Shown: positions 21,008-30,455, counted from the stretch's first letter. The stretch: 43,451 bases of DNA from Candidatus Vecturithrix granuli (GCA_000739535.1 DF820465.1:620035-663485), one strand, 5' to 3'. Program-made: numbers and translations. Notes: generated by a model not told the origin, from the letters alone.

Positions 21008-23335
21008 ATGAAACTCATAAAAACAACTCAATTATTTTCATTGTGCAAGATGCTTGTACTGATGTTTTTCCTCTTAAATTTGAGTAGCGCGCTATGGGGG
21101 TTTGTGTACTCTGATCCTCAGCCTGGCCGCCTTTTCCCATCAACATCATCTCAAGCTGATGACTCCGTTAAAGGGATGCTGACGCATCTCAAACATGTGC
21201 TTTCATACCAATTTCTTCCTTTGGCAGAAGGTGATGAATCAACCCCGATCTCCTTTGAACAAGATACCGACCAGGGCCCCCAGACCACCGATCATTCGTT
21301 GTTGATTCAGATCGCTCGTTCCTATAATACTTTTGAACAGAGGAATCTGACACCTTCATCTCCTGGCAAGATCTTAACCAGATTCCCAGGAATCACAAAA
21401 CAGATTCAACTTCTTTTGATTGGCGGGGTGTTGCTGACAATCGGCACCATTTTTATTCCTACGTTCTTACCTCAACTCCATCAACATCCCGCAAAAATTT
21501 TTCGTGCGTTTCACCGATCACATTCTCAGCATTCAGCGGAAATCCGGCAAAAAAAACGCCGGAGGTCGTATGCCTCTCTGAGGCTCACGGATTCTGCAGT
21601 AGCCGAAAGGCTGCTTCGAACGAAAATCTCTACGCAGCAACAAGAGCGTATTTCCGATACTGTTGACGCAGAAAAAGACTGTTTGGAAGAAATTTGGGAA
21701 TTGGAAGAATATGATATGAATCGGAATAATCATGAAATGATCTCTTCACCTTCTGTGTCCCAGAAACCTTTTGATGCTCCCGAAAACACGATACGCACAT
21801 TTTTTCAACAAAGCGGATTTGAATTTGTCTCTCAGAACAATAATCATCAGGTACTTCATGCGACACATATTCCTTATAATCGTTATGGTGCCATTCCTCT
21901 TTTTATCATGACAGATACTGTGCTCGATGCTTCAGCCATTCAACAAATTTGCGCTGCGATAGCTCCTCGAAATGATTCGAACACCCTCCAACTAGCGTTT
22001 ATCATTGTTGATACGATCCCCTCTTCTGACGCATATACGTCCATTTATACATGTAAATCGCAGACTAATATGCTGTTGATTCCTATCGCAATTCAGTTGA
22101 TAAACAAAGCCTTACGACAAAGAACCCCCGCCCACATCTTGGAAAAATTGCTCAGTACCGCTTTAAAAGGGAACAATCTGTATGATACAAATACACCTGT
22201 GGAAAATCCCTTAGATTTTTTTGGACGTGAAGATATGATCAATACCTTACTTGATGCCGTGAGCCGTTTACAACATATCGGATTATTCGGACTTCGAAAA
22301 ATTGGAAAAACCTCAATGATCTGGCAGGTTCGAGAAAAGCTTGCGCGTCATATTGTCGCCTACATTGATCTACAACACATTTCCCAGGAGCTTTCCTCGG
22401 TCTATCAAGCCATTCTCGCAGAGTGTCTTCGAGAAGCGTCGTATAAATATCCCGAAGTGATCCTACCAGATTTCAGCCTTTTGGCGCAAGAAGTCGCGAG
22501 CGATCCAGGCGCACAACTTGGACAGATGCTTGTCAGCCTGTGGGAATGTCTGAAACCCTGCTGCCATGATCTGAAAATCATTATCTTGTTTGATGAAGCT
22601 GAACACCTGATTCCGGCAGTGCGAGATTCCTTACCCGGATTTTCAGGATTTCATCAATTGGTTGGAACCATTCGAGGTATTTCCCAACAATATGGTTTTC
22701 TCGTGTCGCTAATGGTGTCTTCGAGTCCGGATATTTCACGCATCGATACCTGGAAAGGACAAAATAATCCGGGGTTTCAGTATTATAAAGAAGTGTTTGT
22801 CTCAACGCTTTCTGAAGAGGAATGTAATCGTATGATTACGACACTTGGCATTCAGGTCGGTTTAAGATATACTGAAGAGTCATTATCCAGAATTTATTAT
22901 GAAACCGGCGGGCATCCTTATGTCACACGGCAATTGTGCAGCCTCATTGTAAAAAAATTACTGAATAATCAGGCTGCTCATGCCCGGCATACTTCAAAGA
23001 TGAAAGAAAATTCCGACCTATGCGATACGTCCTTTCTTGTTGAAGTGAAAGATGTTGAATATGCGGTCTCTGAGTATCTGGAATACAAGCGTGATTATCT
23101 TGAAAGTATTTGGCAGCGACTTCCGCAAACAGAACAAGAAATTCTCCTGATTATCATAAAAAACGAGAGCTGTGCGCTCGATGATCTGATTGCCAGGCAT
23201 CACAGCCATCAGATCAAACGAGAACGCAGAAAGGTGATATCAACATTAATAGAAAATGAAATCATCGAGAAATGTGAAAACAAATATTCGATTAGAATGG
23301 GCTTGTTTGCACGATACCTTTTGACAACCAACTAA
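21008..23335 (+). CDS. Membrane-anchored STAND/AAA-like ATPase
   Basis: About 775 residues. An N-terminal hydrophobic segment (about 12-37) and a second at about 130-155 (IQLLLIGGVLLTIGTIFIP) enclose a presumably periplasmic part, leaving the rest in the cytoplasm. Next comes a globular domain with AFIIVDTIPSSDAYTS and NMLLIPIAIQLINKAL, then NPLDFFGREDMI, Walker A GLRKIGKTS at about 430 and Walker B IIILFDEAEHLIP at about 530. The C terminus looks like a winged helix. This architecture matches signalling/conflict NTPases of the STAND type. A TTG 12 bases upstream is an alternative start. Partner and trigger unknown; its location beside the XRE/lipoprotein genes suggests a common system. Confidence 0.8.
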   Translation: MKLIKTTQLFSLCKMLVLMFFLLNLSSALWGFVYSDPQPGRLFPSTSSQADDSVKGMLTHLKHVLSYQFLPLAEGDESTPISFEQDTDQGPQTTDHSLLIQIARSYNTFEQRNLTPSSPGKILTRFPGITKQIQLLLIGGVLLTIGTIFIPTFLPQLHQHPAKIFRAFHRSHSQHSAEIRQKKRRRSYASLRLTDSAVAERLLRTKISTQQQERISDTVDAEKDCLEEIWELEEYDMNRNNHEMISSPSVSQKPFDAPENTIRTFFQQSGFEFVSQNNNHQVLHATHIPYNRYGAIPLFIMTDTVLDASAIQQICAAIAPRNDSNTLQLAFIIVDTIPSSDAYTSIYTCKSQTNMLLIPIAIQLINKALRQRTPAHILEKLLSTALKGNNLYDTNTPVENPLDFFGREDMINTLLDAVSRLQHIGLFGLRKIGKTSMIWQVREKLARHIVAYIDLQHISQELSSVYQAILAECLREASYKYPEVILPDFSLLAQEVASDPGAQLGQMLVSLWECLKPCCHDLKIIILFDEAEHLIPAVRDSLPGFSGFHQLVGTIRGISQQYGFLVSLMVSSSPDISRIDTWKGQNNPGFQYYKEVFVSTLSEEECNRMITTLGIQVGLRYTEESLSRIYYETGGHPYVTRQLCSLIVKKLLNNQAAHARHTSKMKENSDLCDTSFLVEVKDVEYAVSEYLEYKRDYLESIWQRLPQTEQEILLIIIKNESCALDDLIARHHSHQIKRERRKVISTLIENEIIEKCENKYSIRMGLFARYLLTTN

Positions 23336-23428
23336 CTTATAAGGCAGGCCATACGCAGACCTTGATTTGACGGTCGCTCTCGTTTTTGATCAAAGACAAG
23401 GATTCCGGGTATAGCTCTGCACAACACG

Positions 23429-23830
23429 ATGAAAATTTTTATTGACGGAGATGCGTGTTCACCGAGGACAGTGCGACGAAGATTTGGAAATAAACGAGGG
23501 ACTCAGGTTGTGACCGTGGTTTCAATTGAAAATTGCGCTGATTTTCACGATACAAAAGATACGATTGTGGTTGACTCATCTCCTCAAGCGACGGATATTG
23601 AAATTTTTAATCGGATGAAACAAGGAGATATGGTGATTACCAAAGATTATGGATTAGCCTCGTTAGTGCTCGGGAAAAATGGCAAAGCAATCTCGCCTAA
23701 TGGCTTTGTCTATACCAAAAAAAATATCGAAATGCTACTTCAACAGCGGTACGTGAATGGCGTACTTCGCAATGCAAACATGCGGAGAAAGAAAAAATTG
23801 GCAAAATACCAGCCGGAACCTCTTTTATAA
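23429..23830 (+). CDS. UPF0178 (YaiI/YqxD) family protein, PIN-like
   Basis: 133 residues with the family core: KIFIDGDACSP at the start, VDSSPQATDIEIFNRMKQGDMVITKDYGLAS in the middle, and SPNGFVYTKKNIEMLL toward the end. The DUF188 fold is a PIN-like nuclease relative; its biochemical role is not established. It is slightly shorter than typical members (about 150), with a Lys/Arg-rich tail. It is separated from the ATPase gene by 93 bases with no evident ribosome site. Confidence 0.85.
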   Translation: MKIFIDGDACSPRTVRRRFGNKRGTQVVTVVSIENCADFHDTKDTIVVDSSPQATDIEIFNRMKQGDMVITKDYGLASLVLGKNGKAISPNGFVYTKKNIEMLLQQRYVNGVLRNANMRRKKKLAKYQPEPLL

Positions 23831-23854
23831 CATGTCAAAAAAACACGTGCCCAG

Positions 23855-23893
23855 TTGTTTCGGGAAATCCACTCCGATCCATTCCCGAAACAA
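23855..23893. repeat. TTTCGGGAAT palindromic repeat
   Basis: TTGTTTCGGGA ... TCCCGAAACAA hairpin between convergent genes. Its reverse complement matches 10248-10285 with about three differences in 38, so it is a dispersed element; it may also act as a terminator here. Confidence 0.75.
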
Positions 23894-23934
23894 CCCAAAT
23901 TCGGAATGATGAGACCCTGCAACTTACCTATTGT

Positions 23935-24726
23935 TCAACCCTTTCGGCATCTTTTTTCGTCAATGTGGCTTTGAATAAAATCGAGCACCTGCTCATGCTC
24001 TGTATCACCTCGTCCTTGAACCCGGAGAGGAGGACCAAAAGCAAGATGAACAGATTTCGTTGGGTCGATTTTTCCAAAATCTTTGATCAGTTTGCCTATC
24101 CCCCAGGCCTCACTCACCAGTCCAATCGGAATTACTGGTACCTGCGCTCGTTTTGCCAGTTTAATCCCAATCGTATTAAACTGCCCCGGTTCAAACTCGG
24201 TCGTCCGCGTTGTTTGAGGAAAGACCACAATAGAAATTCCTGCTCGAAGTTTTTCAGATCCCTCTTCCAGCACCCGCTTGAGATCTTCGCGTGGATGTTT
24301 CCGCGTCACCGCAATCGGATTTCGAGCGGATAAGATATGTTTGAACACCGGATATTCAAGTAAATTTTGTTTCACTATAAAGGTAACATCCTTGATTGGT
24401 TGAATGATTCCTGGCAAGACGACGGTTTCCAGGGTACTCATGTGATTGGCAATAAACACACAGGGGCCATCAATCGTTCGAAAATAATCAACCCCTGTAA
24501 TATCAAAGGATACGCCTACCGATTCTAACGCACGGAGGATGGCGATGCTGCTCAAACTCCATCGCGTCCCATCATATTGCCCACGCTTCGCCTCCATGTA
24601 TGATGTGAAGACGATATGCAGAAATTTCACGTAAAATCTCAACGAAGGAACACGAACGCCGCTTCGTGAAAGACCAGAAAGAGGACTATGATAGATTCCA
24701 TTGGTATAACTCAAGTGCATTATCAT
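23935..24726 (-). CDS. Lysophospholipid acyltransferase (PlsC-like)
   Basis: 263 residues. Acyltransferase motif I reads ANHMSTLETVV, i.e. HX4E rather than the usual HX4D; motif III reads FPQTTRTTEF instead of FPEGTR; then NTIGIKLAKRAQVPVIPIGL. These variants occur together in a subfamily of lysophospholipid acyltransferases, so the enzyme is probably active, adding a fatty acid to a lysophospholipid at the inner membrane. No strong membrane anchor is visible. Divergent from the HIT-lpt operon, fitting an envelope role. Confidence 0.85.
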   Translation of the reverse strand: MIMHLSYTNGIYHSPLSGLSRSGVRVPSLRFYVKFLHIVFTSYMEAKRGQYDGTRWSLSSIAILRALESVGVSFDITGVDYFRTIDGPCVFIANHMSTLETVVLPGIIQPIKDVTFIVKQNLLEYPVFKHILSARNPIAVTRKHPREDLKRVLEEGSEKLRAGISIVVFPQTTRTTEFEPGQFNTIGIKLAKRAQVPVIPIGLVSEAWGIGKLIKDFGKIDPTKSVHLAFGPPLRVQGRGDTEHEQVLDFIQSHIDEKRCRKG

Positions 24727-24887
24727 GCGAATCTCCCTCGTTTTTTAGAGTCGTAAATATGTTACTTGCAACAGTCGTTCTTTTATTCGATCGTGTTGAG
24801 TTTCGTCAAGGAAAATCAGGTGAGGTTCGGTTGAGACATTTGGAATAAGTATGTCGGTTTTGACCGATAAAGTCTCAACAAAATCAC

Positions 24888-24915
24888 TTGACAAAACTAT
24901 CGGTACAAATATCAT
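24888..24915 (+). promoter_or_regulatory. Promoter candidate for the HIT-lpt-rpoN-pts operon
   Basis: TTGACA (24888-24893), 16-base spacer, TATCAT (24910-24915), 60 bases before the HIT start. All later genes to ptsI follow on the same strand with short gaps, so this may drive the operon, with internal promoters possible. Confidence 0.5.
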
Positions 24916-24975
24916 TACTACTGCTATGCATAAGTTATGCCTACATAACGAATTGAAGGGAAAGTTTTTTGTTGT

Positions 24976-25473
24976 ATGCAAACAATTTGGGCACCCTGGA
25001 GAATAACATATATTTTGGGCGAGAAAGAGCAAGGCTGTTTTTTGTGTCAAAAAGCAAGGCAGGTTGAGCATGATGAGGAGAATTTTGTGTTATGCCGCAA
25101 AACCCATGCGTTTGTCTTGATGAATGTGTACCCGTATAACAATGGTCATCTCATGATCGCACCCTATGCCCATGTTTCCAGTCTAACAGAATTACATCAC
25201 GATCAATTGGAAGATATGTTCCGATTAGCCCAACTTTGTGAATCTGTGTTAACGCTGGTCATGCAGCCTGAAGGCTTCAATATTGGCATAAACCTGGGAA
25301 AAGTTGCCGGGGCTGGTGTTGAGGATCATCTGCACCTTCATATTGTGCCTAGATGGAATGGGGATACCAATTATATGACCACGATCGCAGATACCCGCAT
25401 CATTCCTCAACAACTCGAAGAGACCTGTGAATTATTGCGATCGGGTTTTCTTTTGGAACAAAAAGAGCGATGA
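24976..25473 (+). CDS. HIT-family nucleotide hydrolase/transferase
   Basis: 165 residues. The histidine triad is visible as DHLHLHIVPRW; an upstream CxxC pair (CFLC) and NNGHLMIAPYAHVSSL are typical of the Ap4A-phosphorylase-like HIT branch. These act on dinucleoside polyphosphates or adenosine-phosphoramidates. The stop codon overlaps the lptC start (ATGATGA), so the genes are coupled. Confidence 0.88.
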   Translation: MQTIWAPWRITYILGEKEQGCFLCQKARQVEHDEENFVLCRKTHAFVLMNVYPYNNGHLMIAPYAHVSSLTELHHDQLEDMFRLAQLCESVLTLVMQPEGFNIGINLGKVAGAGVEDHLHLHIVPRWNGDTNYMTTIADTRIIPQQLEETCELLRSGFLLEQKER

Positions 25474-26108
25474 TGAATACGATGAATATAGCAAGAATTA
25501 AGCGGCTCCTTCTGATTATGATAGGAGGGATGACCACCTTAATGGTTTATTATATCTGGGCCTACAATCAGGAAAATCAAGGCGTGAAAATGAAGCCTCT
25601 TCTCCCGGAGAAGCTCGCATCCGATCCCGTGGTACCGGACGTCGTCGTCAACGATGTGGACCTGACTGAAATGTCTGTAGAGCGAATCTTATGGACCTTA
25701 CACGCCAAAGAAGCCCGGGTGTATAGTTCCCTGAAAGAAACTCGACTCAAGGCTGTTGAAGTACAATTTTTTGATGAATACGGGGAGAAAAGTTTATTTT
25801 TAACGAGTGACCGAGGAATGAAAGATGATAAAACTGGGAATATTACCGCTTCTGGCAATGTCGTGGTCATATCGTTACAAAAAGAGGCGACCTTGAAAAC
25901 GAATGAGTTAATTTATGATGCCAATCAAAAAATGATCCGGACGGATGAACAGGAGCATGTGATTATTGAACAAGGCGATATTATTACCAGTGGATACGGA
26001 TTAGAATCGGATCTGAGTTTGTCAAAACCGCGAATTTTACGAGATGTCACGACATCTTTCGCTGTTCAACAGGAAGTCAAACAAGGAGGTGACAGTACGC
26101 AGGAATGA
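25470..26108 (+). CDS. lptC: LPS export protein LptC-like
   Basis: 212 residues. One N-terminal membrane helix (RLLLIMIGGMTTLMVYYIWAY) followed by a beta-rich periplasmic LptC/OstA-like domain (MSVERILWTLHAKEARVYS; KTGNITASGNVVV; ITSGYGLESDLSL). LptC joins the inner-membrane LptBFG transporter to LptA. It overlaps the HIT gene by four bases and is followed by lptA and lptB. Low conservation is normal for this family; context makes the call firm. Confidence 0.88.
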   Translation: MMNTMNIARIKRLLLIMIGGMTTLMVYYIWAYNQENQGVKMKPLLPEKLASDPVVPDVVVNDVDLTEMSVERILWTLHAKEARVYSSLKETRLKAVEVQFFDEYGEKSLFLTSDRGMKDDKTGNITASGNVVVISLQKEATLKTNELIYDANQKMIRTDEQEHVIIEQGDIITSGYGLESDLSLSKPRILRDVTTSFAVQQEVKQGGDSTQE

Positions 26109-26144
26109 ACCACTGGCAATGGTCTTTCTGTGATCTGTCTGCTT

Positions 26145-27293
26145 ATGCTTATGAGAAGAGGGGAAAAAAATTTTCACGTATATACTGCGTGGATCTGCTG
26201 TGTTATGATGTCTCTCCTGATCCTGATTGGCATTGCCAATTCCTCTGAAGCGCAAACTTCAGCCAAATCTGGCTCTCAAACCCCATCGGTCATGTCACAA
26301 CAGGGAGGGGAGGGGGTCATTACGGGTGATGGCTTTCAGATGGATCTTGACAAAAAAGTGGTCACGTATTTTGGCAATGTCAAAGTTGTTCAAGGGGAAA
26401 GTACGCTGTTTTGCGATAAATTAGATGCGTTTTACGAAGAGTTTGGAAAATGGAAACGCATTGTGACCACCGGAAATGTGCGATTAGTGGATGGAACATT
26501 CACGGCTACTGGTGAGGAAGGAATCTTTCATCCCGAAGAACAAAAAGTCGAAATTAATACCCATGCAAAAGTTTGGCAAGAGAATAATACCATTACCGCC
26601 CATCAAATTGTCGCCTACATTGCGCAGGATGTGGTTGAGGGGTATGGCAGTGAGGCGACTGAACGAGTCATTATGACAGTCTATTCAGGAGAAAGTATGA
26701 GTTTGCCGGGAACAACGCCTACACCCCGTGAAAGTCCCCGGGCTGAAGAGGAAAGCAAGTCGCCAATCGTGATTATTTCCGATACCTTAAAATTTGAAAA
26801 CCTGAAGCAACTTGCCAGATTTACGGGAAATGTTATTGCCACGCAAGATAAAGATGAAATCAAAGCCGATGAAATGCTCGTGTATCTGACCAAAACAGAG
26901 CAAAATCAGAACGATGTGGAGCGACTTGAATTATACCGCAATGTGAATATCACGCATGAGCAGTATTTAATCCTCGGGGATACCGGCGTGTATCACAAAG
27001 TAGAACAATACGCTGTGGTCACAGGCACAAAACAAGAATTTGCCCGGATTGTAGATACAACCGATAATATCACCCGGATTCAAGCCTATGGCATCCGTTA
27101 CAATTTAGCGAATAATCTGGTTGAATCTATCCCGCTGGAAGGGTCGCGGGTCGAAACAAAATTTGAAACAGAGCAAGGCGGATCCTTGTTGGTGCCGGAA
27201 AAGCCAGTCTCAACGCCAACCCCTGAGGCGACTCCGCAAGTGAATCGGGAAAAAATGCCGTCTGCCACAGTGTATCCTGGCAAAAAGAAATGA
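26145..27293 (+). CDS. lptA: LptA/OstA-family LPS periplasmic bridge protein
   Basis: About 382 residues, roughly twice the length of E. coli LptA. A signal-type segment (ICCVMMSLLILIGIA) precedes two OstA-like repeats: one around GFQMDLDKKVVTYFGNVKV ... NVRLVDGTFTATGEEG, the other around SDTLKFENLKQLARFTGNVI ... MLVYL. The C terminus is a low-complexity Pro/Thr tail. LptA forms the bridge that carries LPS across the periplasm. The start is unclear (GTG 26130, ATG 26145 or 26151), none with a good ribosome site. No lptD here. Confidence 0.85.
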   Translation: MLMRRGEKNFHVYTAWICCVMMSLLILIGIANSSEAQTSAKSGSQTPSVMSQQGGEGVITGDGFQMDLDKKVVTYFGNVKVVQGESTLFCDKLDAFYEEFGKWKRIVTTGNVRLVDGTFTATGEEGIFHPEEQKVEINTHAKVWQENNTITAHQIVAYIAQDVVEGYGSEATERVIMTVYSGESMSLPGTTPTPRESPRAEEESKSPIVIISDTLKFENLKQLARFTGNVIATQDKDEIKADEMLVYLTKTEQNQNDVERLELYRNVNITHEQYLILGDTGVYHKVEQYAVVTGTKQEFARIVDTTDNITRIQAYGIRYNLANNLVESIPLEGSRVETKFETEQGGSLLVPEKPVSTPTPEATPQVNREKMPSATVYPGKKK

Positions 27294-27345
27294 GAGCCTG
27301 CGGCGAAAATGATCTTGGTAGCAGCAGCTTTTGGAAAAGAGGCTT

Positions 27346-28068
27346 ATGGCGAGACTGATTGCCCAGAATTTACAAAAAACCTATAAAGGTCGTTCAGTAG
27401 TGAACGATGTGAGTTTTTACATCGACCAGGGAGAAGTTGTTGGTCTGCTCGGACCGAATGGGGCCGGGAAAACCACAACATTTTACATGGTCATCGGACT
27501 GGTAACGCCTGAACAAGGCACAATTCTCCTGGAACAGGAAGATATTACCCATGATCCGATGTATGCTCGTGCGCGGAAAGGCTTGAGTTATTTACCTCAG
27601 GAACCTTCAGCGTTCCGAAAACTCACAGTGCAGGAAAATATCATGGCGATCCTGGAAACCCTTGATATTCCGGTTTATGAACGCGAACAGCGTCTGGAAG
27701 AACTGTTAGATGATTTGGATATTTCGCATTTGAGAAAAAGCAAGGCTTATACCCTGTCTGGCGGAGAACGGCGACGCTTAGAAATCACGCGGGCTCTGGT
27801 GAGTTCCCCGTCATTTATCTTGTTGGACGAACCCTTTGCCGGAATTGATCCCAAAGCAATTGCGGATATCCAGAAAATTATTGACCGGTTAGCACAAAAA
27901 AATATCGGAATCCTGATCACCGATCATAATGTGCGCGAAACCCTGAAAAGTACAGATCGAGCATATATTATGACCGATGGTGAAATTCGATTTTCCGGTA
28001 CCCCGATCGAATTGGCATTTAATGAAAAGGCGAAAGAACTGTATCTTGGAGAAGGATTTATGTTATAA
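27346..28068 (+). CDS. lptB: LPS export ABC ATPase LptB
   Basis: About 240 residues, full-length LptB: Walker [11 protein letters not shown]-loop [17 protein letters not shown] (the LptB-specific segment), signature [10 protein letters not shown], Walker [14 protein letters not shown] and switch His in [10 protein letters not shown]. It powers LPS extraction from the inner membrane. ATG at 27346 follows AGAGG; a TTG 15 bases earlier is less likely. Confidence 0.95.
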   Translation: MARLIAQNLQKTYKGRSVVNDVSFYIDQGEVVGLLGPNGAGKTTTFYMVIGLVTPEQGTILLEQEDITHDPMYARARKGLSYLPQEPSAFRKLTVQENIMAILETLDIPVYEREQRLEELLDDLDISHLRKSKAYTLSGGERRRLEITRALVSSPSFILLDEPFAGIDPKAIADIQKIIDRLAQKNIGILITDHNVRETLKSTDRAYIMTDGEIRFSGTPIELAFNEKAKELYLGEGFML

Positions 28069-28121
28069 ATCTGGATGTTTTCTTTATGAAGATTCTAATC
28101 CAGAATTGTTGACCTGGCCCT

Positions 28122-30434
28122 ATGAATGTTGATGCACGCATAAACCTCAATCTCTCTCAGCGTCTCGTTATGACGCCAATGTTGCAACAAGCGATTAAAC
28201 TGCTCCAAATGTCGCGGTTAGAGCTTGTCGATTTGGTGAAACAAGAGATGCTAGAGAATCCGGTGCTTGAGGAATTGGAGGAGGGGCTAGAATCGCAGCC
28301 TGAGCGTCAAGACGAGCAAGAAGGCTATATGAATACTGACGACTCTCTCAATGATGATGCTTGGCAAATGCCGCAGGATAACACCTCTGTCTCCGAACCT
28401 CTCCAGGAAGAACGCGGGCGGCAGCAACAAGATTTTCCCGTGAATTGGGAAGAATATTTCCATGATAACCCTTCAACGTTAGGGTATTATGGGGAATATG
28501 AACCCGACGAAGGGTCCCCATCCTATGATAGTTTACTCAAACAGCCATTATCCCTTTCGGAACACCTGCTGTGGCAATTACAAATGTCTCAGGTGCCTGA
28601 ACGTCCCATGAAGATCGGTCGATTTCTGATCGGTCAGATTGATGATAATGGCTATCTTAACTGCGATGACCTGCAAGAAAGTTCTATAGTAAACAGACAG
28701 GCAACGAGTCTGAGATCTAACGACCTCAAAGAATATCGTGGGGCTTTGATTACTGGCTTGTGTCAAAAAATTCATGCTGAGTTTGAACGAGATTATATGA
28801 TATCATCTTTACACATTCCTGGTAAGGAAGGGATGTTAGCGCGCGTGCTCATCCAGGAATACTATGAAGACCTTATTAGTGCACGGTATGAAGAACTCGT
28901 TCGTCGTTTACAACATTTCAGTTTAGAAGAACTTGAAACCATCGCTAAGTATCTGTGTGAGATTCCTCTGGTAGAGATGGAACAATTCACAGGGATTCCC
29001 GCCTCAGAAATTACACAGGGGTTTGAGCACATTTGGAAGATCTGTACTGAGTTGCAACAAATCATCGAAGGACACTTTCATCTGTTATTAGGACAGGATT
29101 ATGCAACAAAGCTCGAAAAACTCGGGCTGTCTCCTGAAGAATTTTACCTGGTCGAATATTTGCTCTTACAACTTTCAGCCGAGGAAATTGCCTATATTGC
29201 CAGTCGAGAAAACACGACAAAAGCTACAAAATACGAAAAAGAGGTTGAGGAGTTTCTTGGCAGGCTCCAACAATCATACTCCCATATTGACCAATTAAAG
29301 TCGCATCGATACTTTTTGGTGCAATTATATACGGTTGGAATTGAATTTATTGCTGACAAGATTGTAACAGATCATGGGGGCCGATTGCAGAAGCTGGGGG
29401 TGAAGCTCTTGCATGTCACAGAAGCAGATGTGGCCCAGATTGCCAAACAGGTGTCAGCGCAGCTCGACGGCTTTTATCAGACAGTCCAAGAGGTTTCACC
29501 GAAAGAAGTTGAGCATATTCTCCAACACATTCAGACGTTTACTCCATCAGGCGTTGGTGCGCGCGATCTGAACGAATGTTTGCTGATCCAGGCCAGAAAC
29601 CTTGGGCTTCAAGAAACCCCAGTCGAGGCCATTATTTCCGATTATCTTGAAGAATTGAATCAACAACAGTATCAAAAAATTGCCGATCACCTTGAAATTT
29701 CTGTTGAAGACGTTGAGGCAATGCATAAAATTATCGTAAATATGTCACCTCGCCCCGGGGCAGATTTTAGCTATGAGCGTCCTGAATACATCGTCCCGGA
29801 TATTTACGTCTATAAAGTTGACGAAGAATATGAAGTGGTGTTAAATGATGATGATCTGCCAAATTTACGCATTAACCCGCTATACCGGAAATATTTGACC
29901 GGTAATAATCATGATGTACCGTCGACGACAAAACAATATGTTGATCAAAAGCTTCGTTCTGCGATGTGGTTTATTCGAAGTGTTGAACAACGGAAACGGA
30001 CAATTTATAAAGTCGGGAAAAGTATCGTCAAATTTCAAAAAGAATTTCTTGAACATGGCGTATCACACCTGAAACCCCTGGTGTTACGAGATGTCGCCGA
30101 TGATATTGCGATGCACGAATCAACGGTGAGTCGCGTAACGACGAATAAATATATTCACACGCCCCAGGGGGTTTTTGAATTGAAATTTTTCTTTCATAGT
30201 GGTTTAGAAAGTACTTCGGGCGATGATGTCTCATCAATTGCGATTAAAGACAAAATTCGACAAATGATCGAAGAAGAAGATCCTGAACATCCGTTGAGCG
30301 ATAAAACGATCGAAAAAAAGATGACGGCCGCTGGTGTCGCTATCGCGCGGCGAACGATAGCAAAATACCGCGAAGAACTCGATATTCCGTCGTCAATTCA
30401 ACGTAAGCGGAAAAGAACGAGTAATGGACAATGA
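28122..30434 (+). CDS. rpoN: RNA polymerase sigma-54 factor with a large internal insertion
   Basis: 770 residues against about 480 in typical RpoN. Region I (NLSQRLVMTPMLQQAIKLLQ) binds activators; the core-binding region begins at about 145 (SLSEHLLWQLQ ... IDDNGYL at 173-179). In known RpoN about 13-25 residues follow before the next conserved block, but here VSPKEVEHILQHIQTFTPSGVGARDL starts only at 458. The HTH (RDVADDIAMHESTVSR, about 656-671) and the RpoN box (ARRTIAKYRE, about 742-751) are intact, so the protein should recognise -24/-12 promoters. The extra part is uninterrupted and mostly helical. Placement after lptB and before hpf is the classic one. Confidence 0.95.
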   Translation: MNVDARINLNLSQRLVMTPMLQQAIKLLQMSRLELVDLVKQEMLENPVLEELEEGLESQPERQDEQEGYMNTDDSLNDDAWQMPQDNTSVSEPLQEERGRQQQDFPVNWEEYFHDNPSTLGYYGEYEPDEGSPSYDSLLKQPLSLSEHLLWQLQMSQVPERPMKIGRFLIGQIDDNGYLNCDDLQESSIVNRQATSLRSNDLKEYRGALITGLCQKIHAEFERDYMISSLHIPGKEGMLARVLIQEYYEDLISARYEELVRRLQHFSLEELETIAKYLCEIPLVEMEQFTGIPASEITQGFEHIWKICTELQQIIEGHFHLLLGQDYATKLEKLGLSPEEFYLVEYLLLQLSAEEIAYIASRENTTKATKYEKEVEEFLGRLQQSYSHIDQLKSHRYFLVQLYTVGIEFIADKIVTDHGGRLQKLGVKLLHVTEADVAQIAKQVSAQLDGFYQTVQEVSPKEVEHILQHIQTFTPSGVGARDLNECLLIQARNLGLQETPVEAIISDYLEELNQQQYQKIADHLEISVEDVEAMHKIIVNMSPRPGADFSYERPEYIVPDIYVYKVDEEYEVVLNDDDLPNLRINPLYRKYLTGNNHDVPSTTKQYVDQKLRSAMWFIRSVEQRKRTIYKVGKSIVKFQKEFLEHGVSHLKPLVLRDVADDIAMHESTVSRVTTNKYIHTPQGVFELKFFFHSGLESTSGDDVSSIAIKDKIRQMIEEEDPEHPLSDKTIEKKMTAAGVAIARRTIAKYREELDIPSSIQRKRKRTSNGQ
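28662..29486 (+). other. Insertion within RpoN core-binding region
   Basis: Codons about 181-455 of rpoN. In frame, no stops, rich in Leu/Glu/Gln helices (LVRRLQHFSLEELETIAKYL; FYLVEYLLLQLSAEEIAYIA). No similarity to the flanking sigma-54 domains that I can see and no catalytic motif. Composition resembles the flanking gene, so it is not an obvious recent mobile insertion. Confidence 0.75.
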
Positions 30435-30455
30435 ATCAACCTAAAACTGAGCTAA

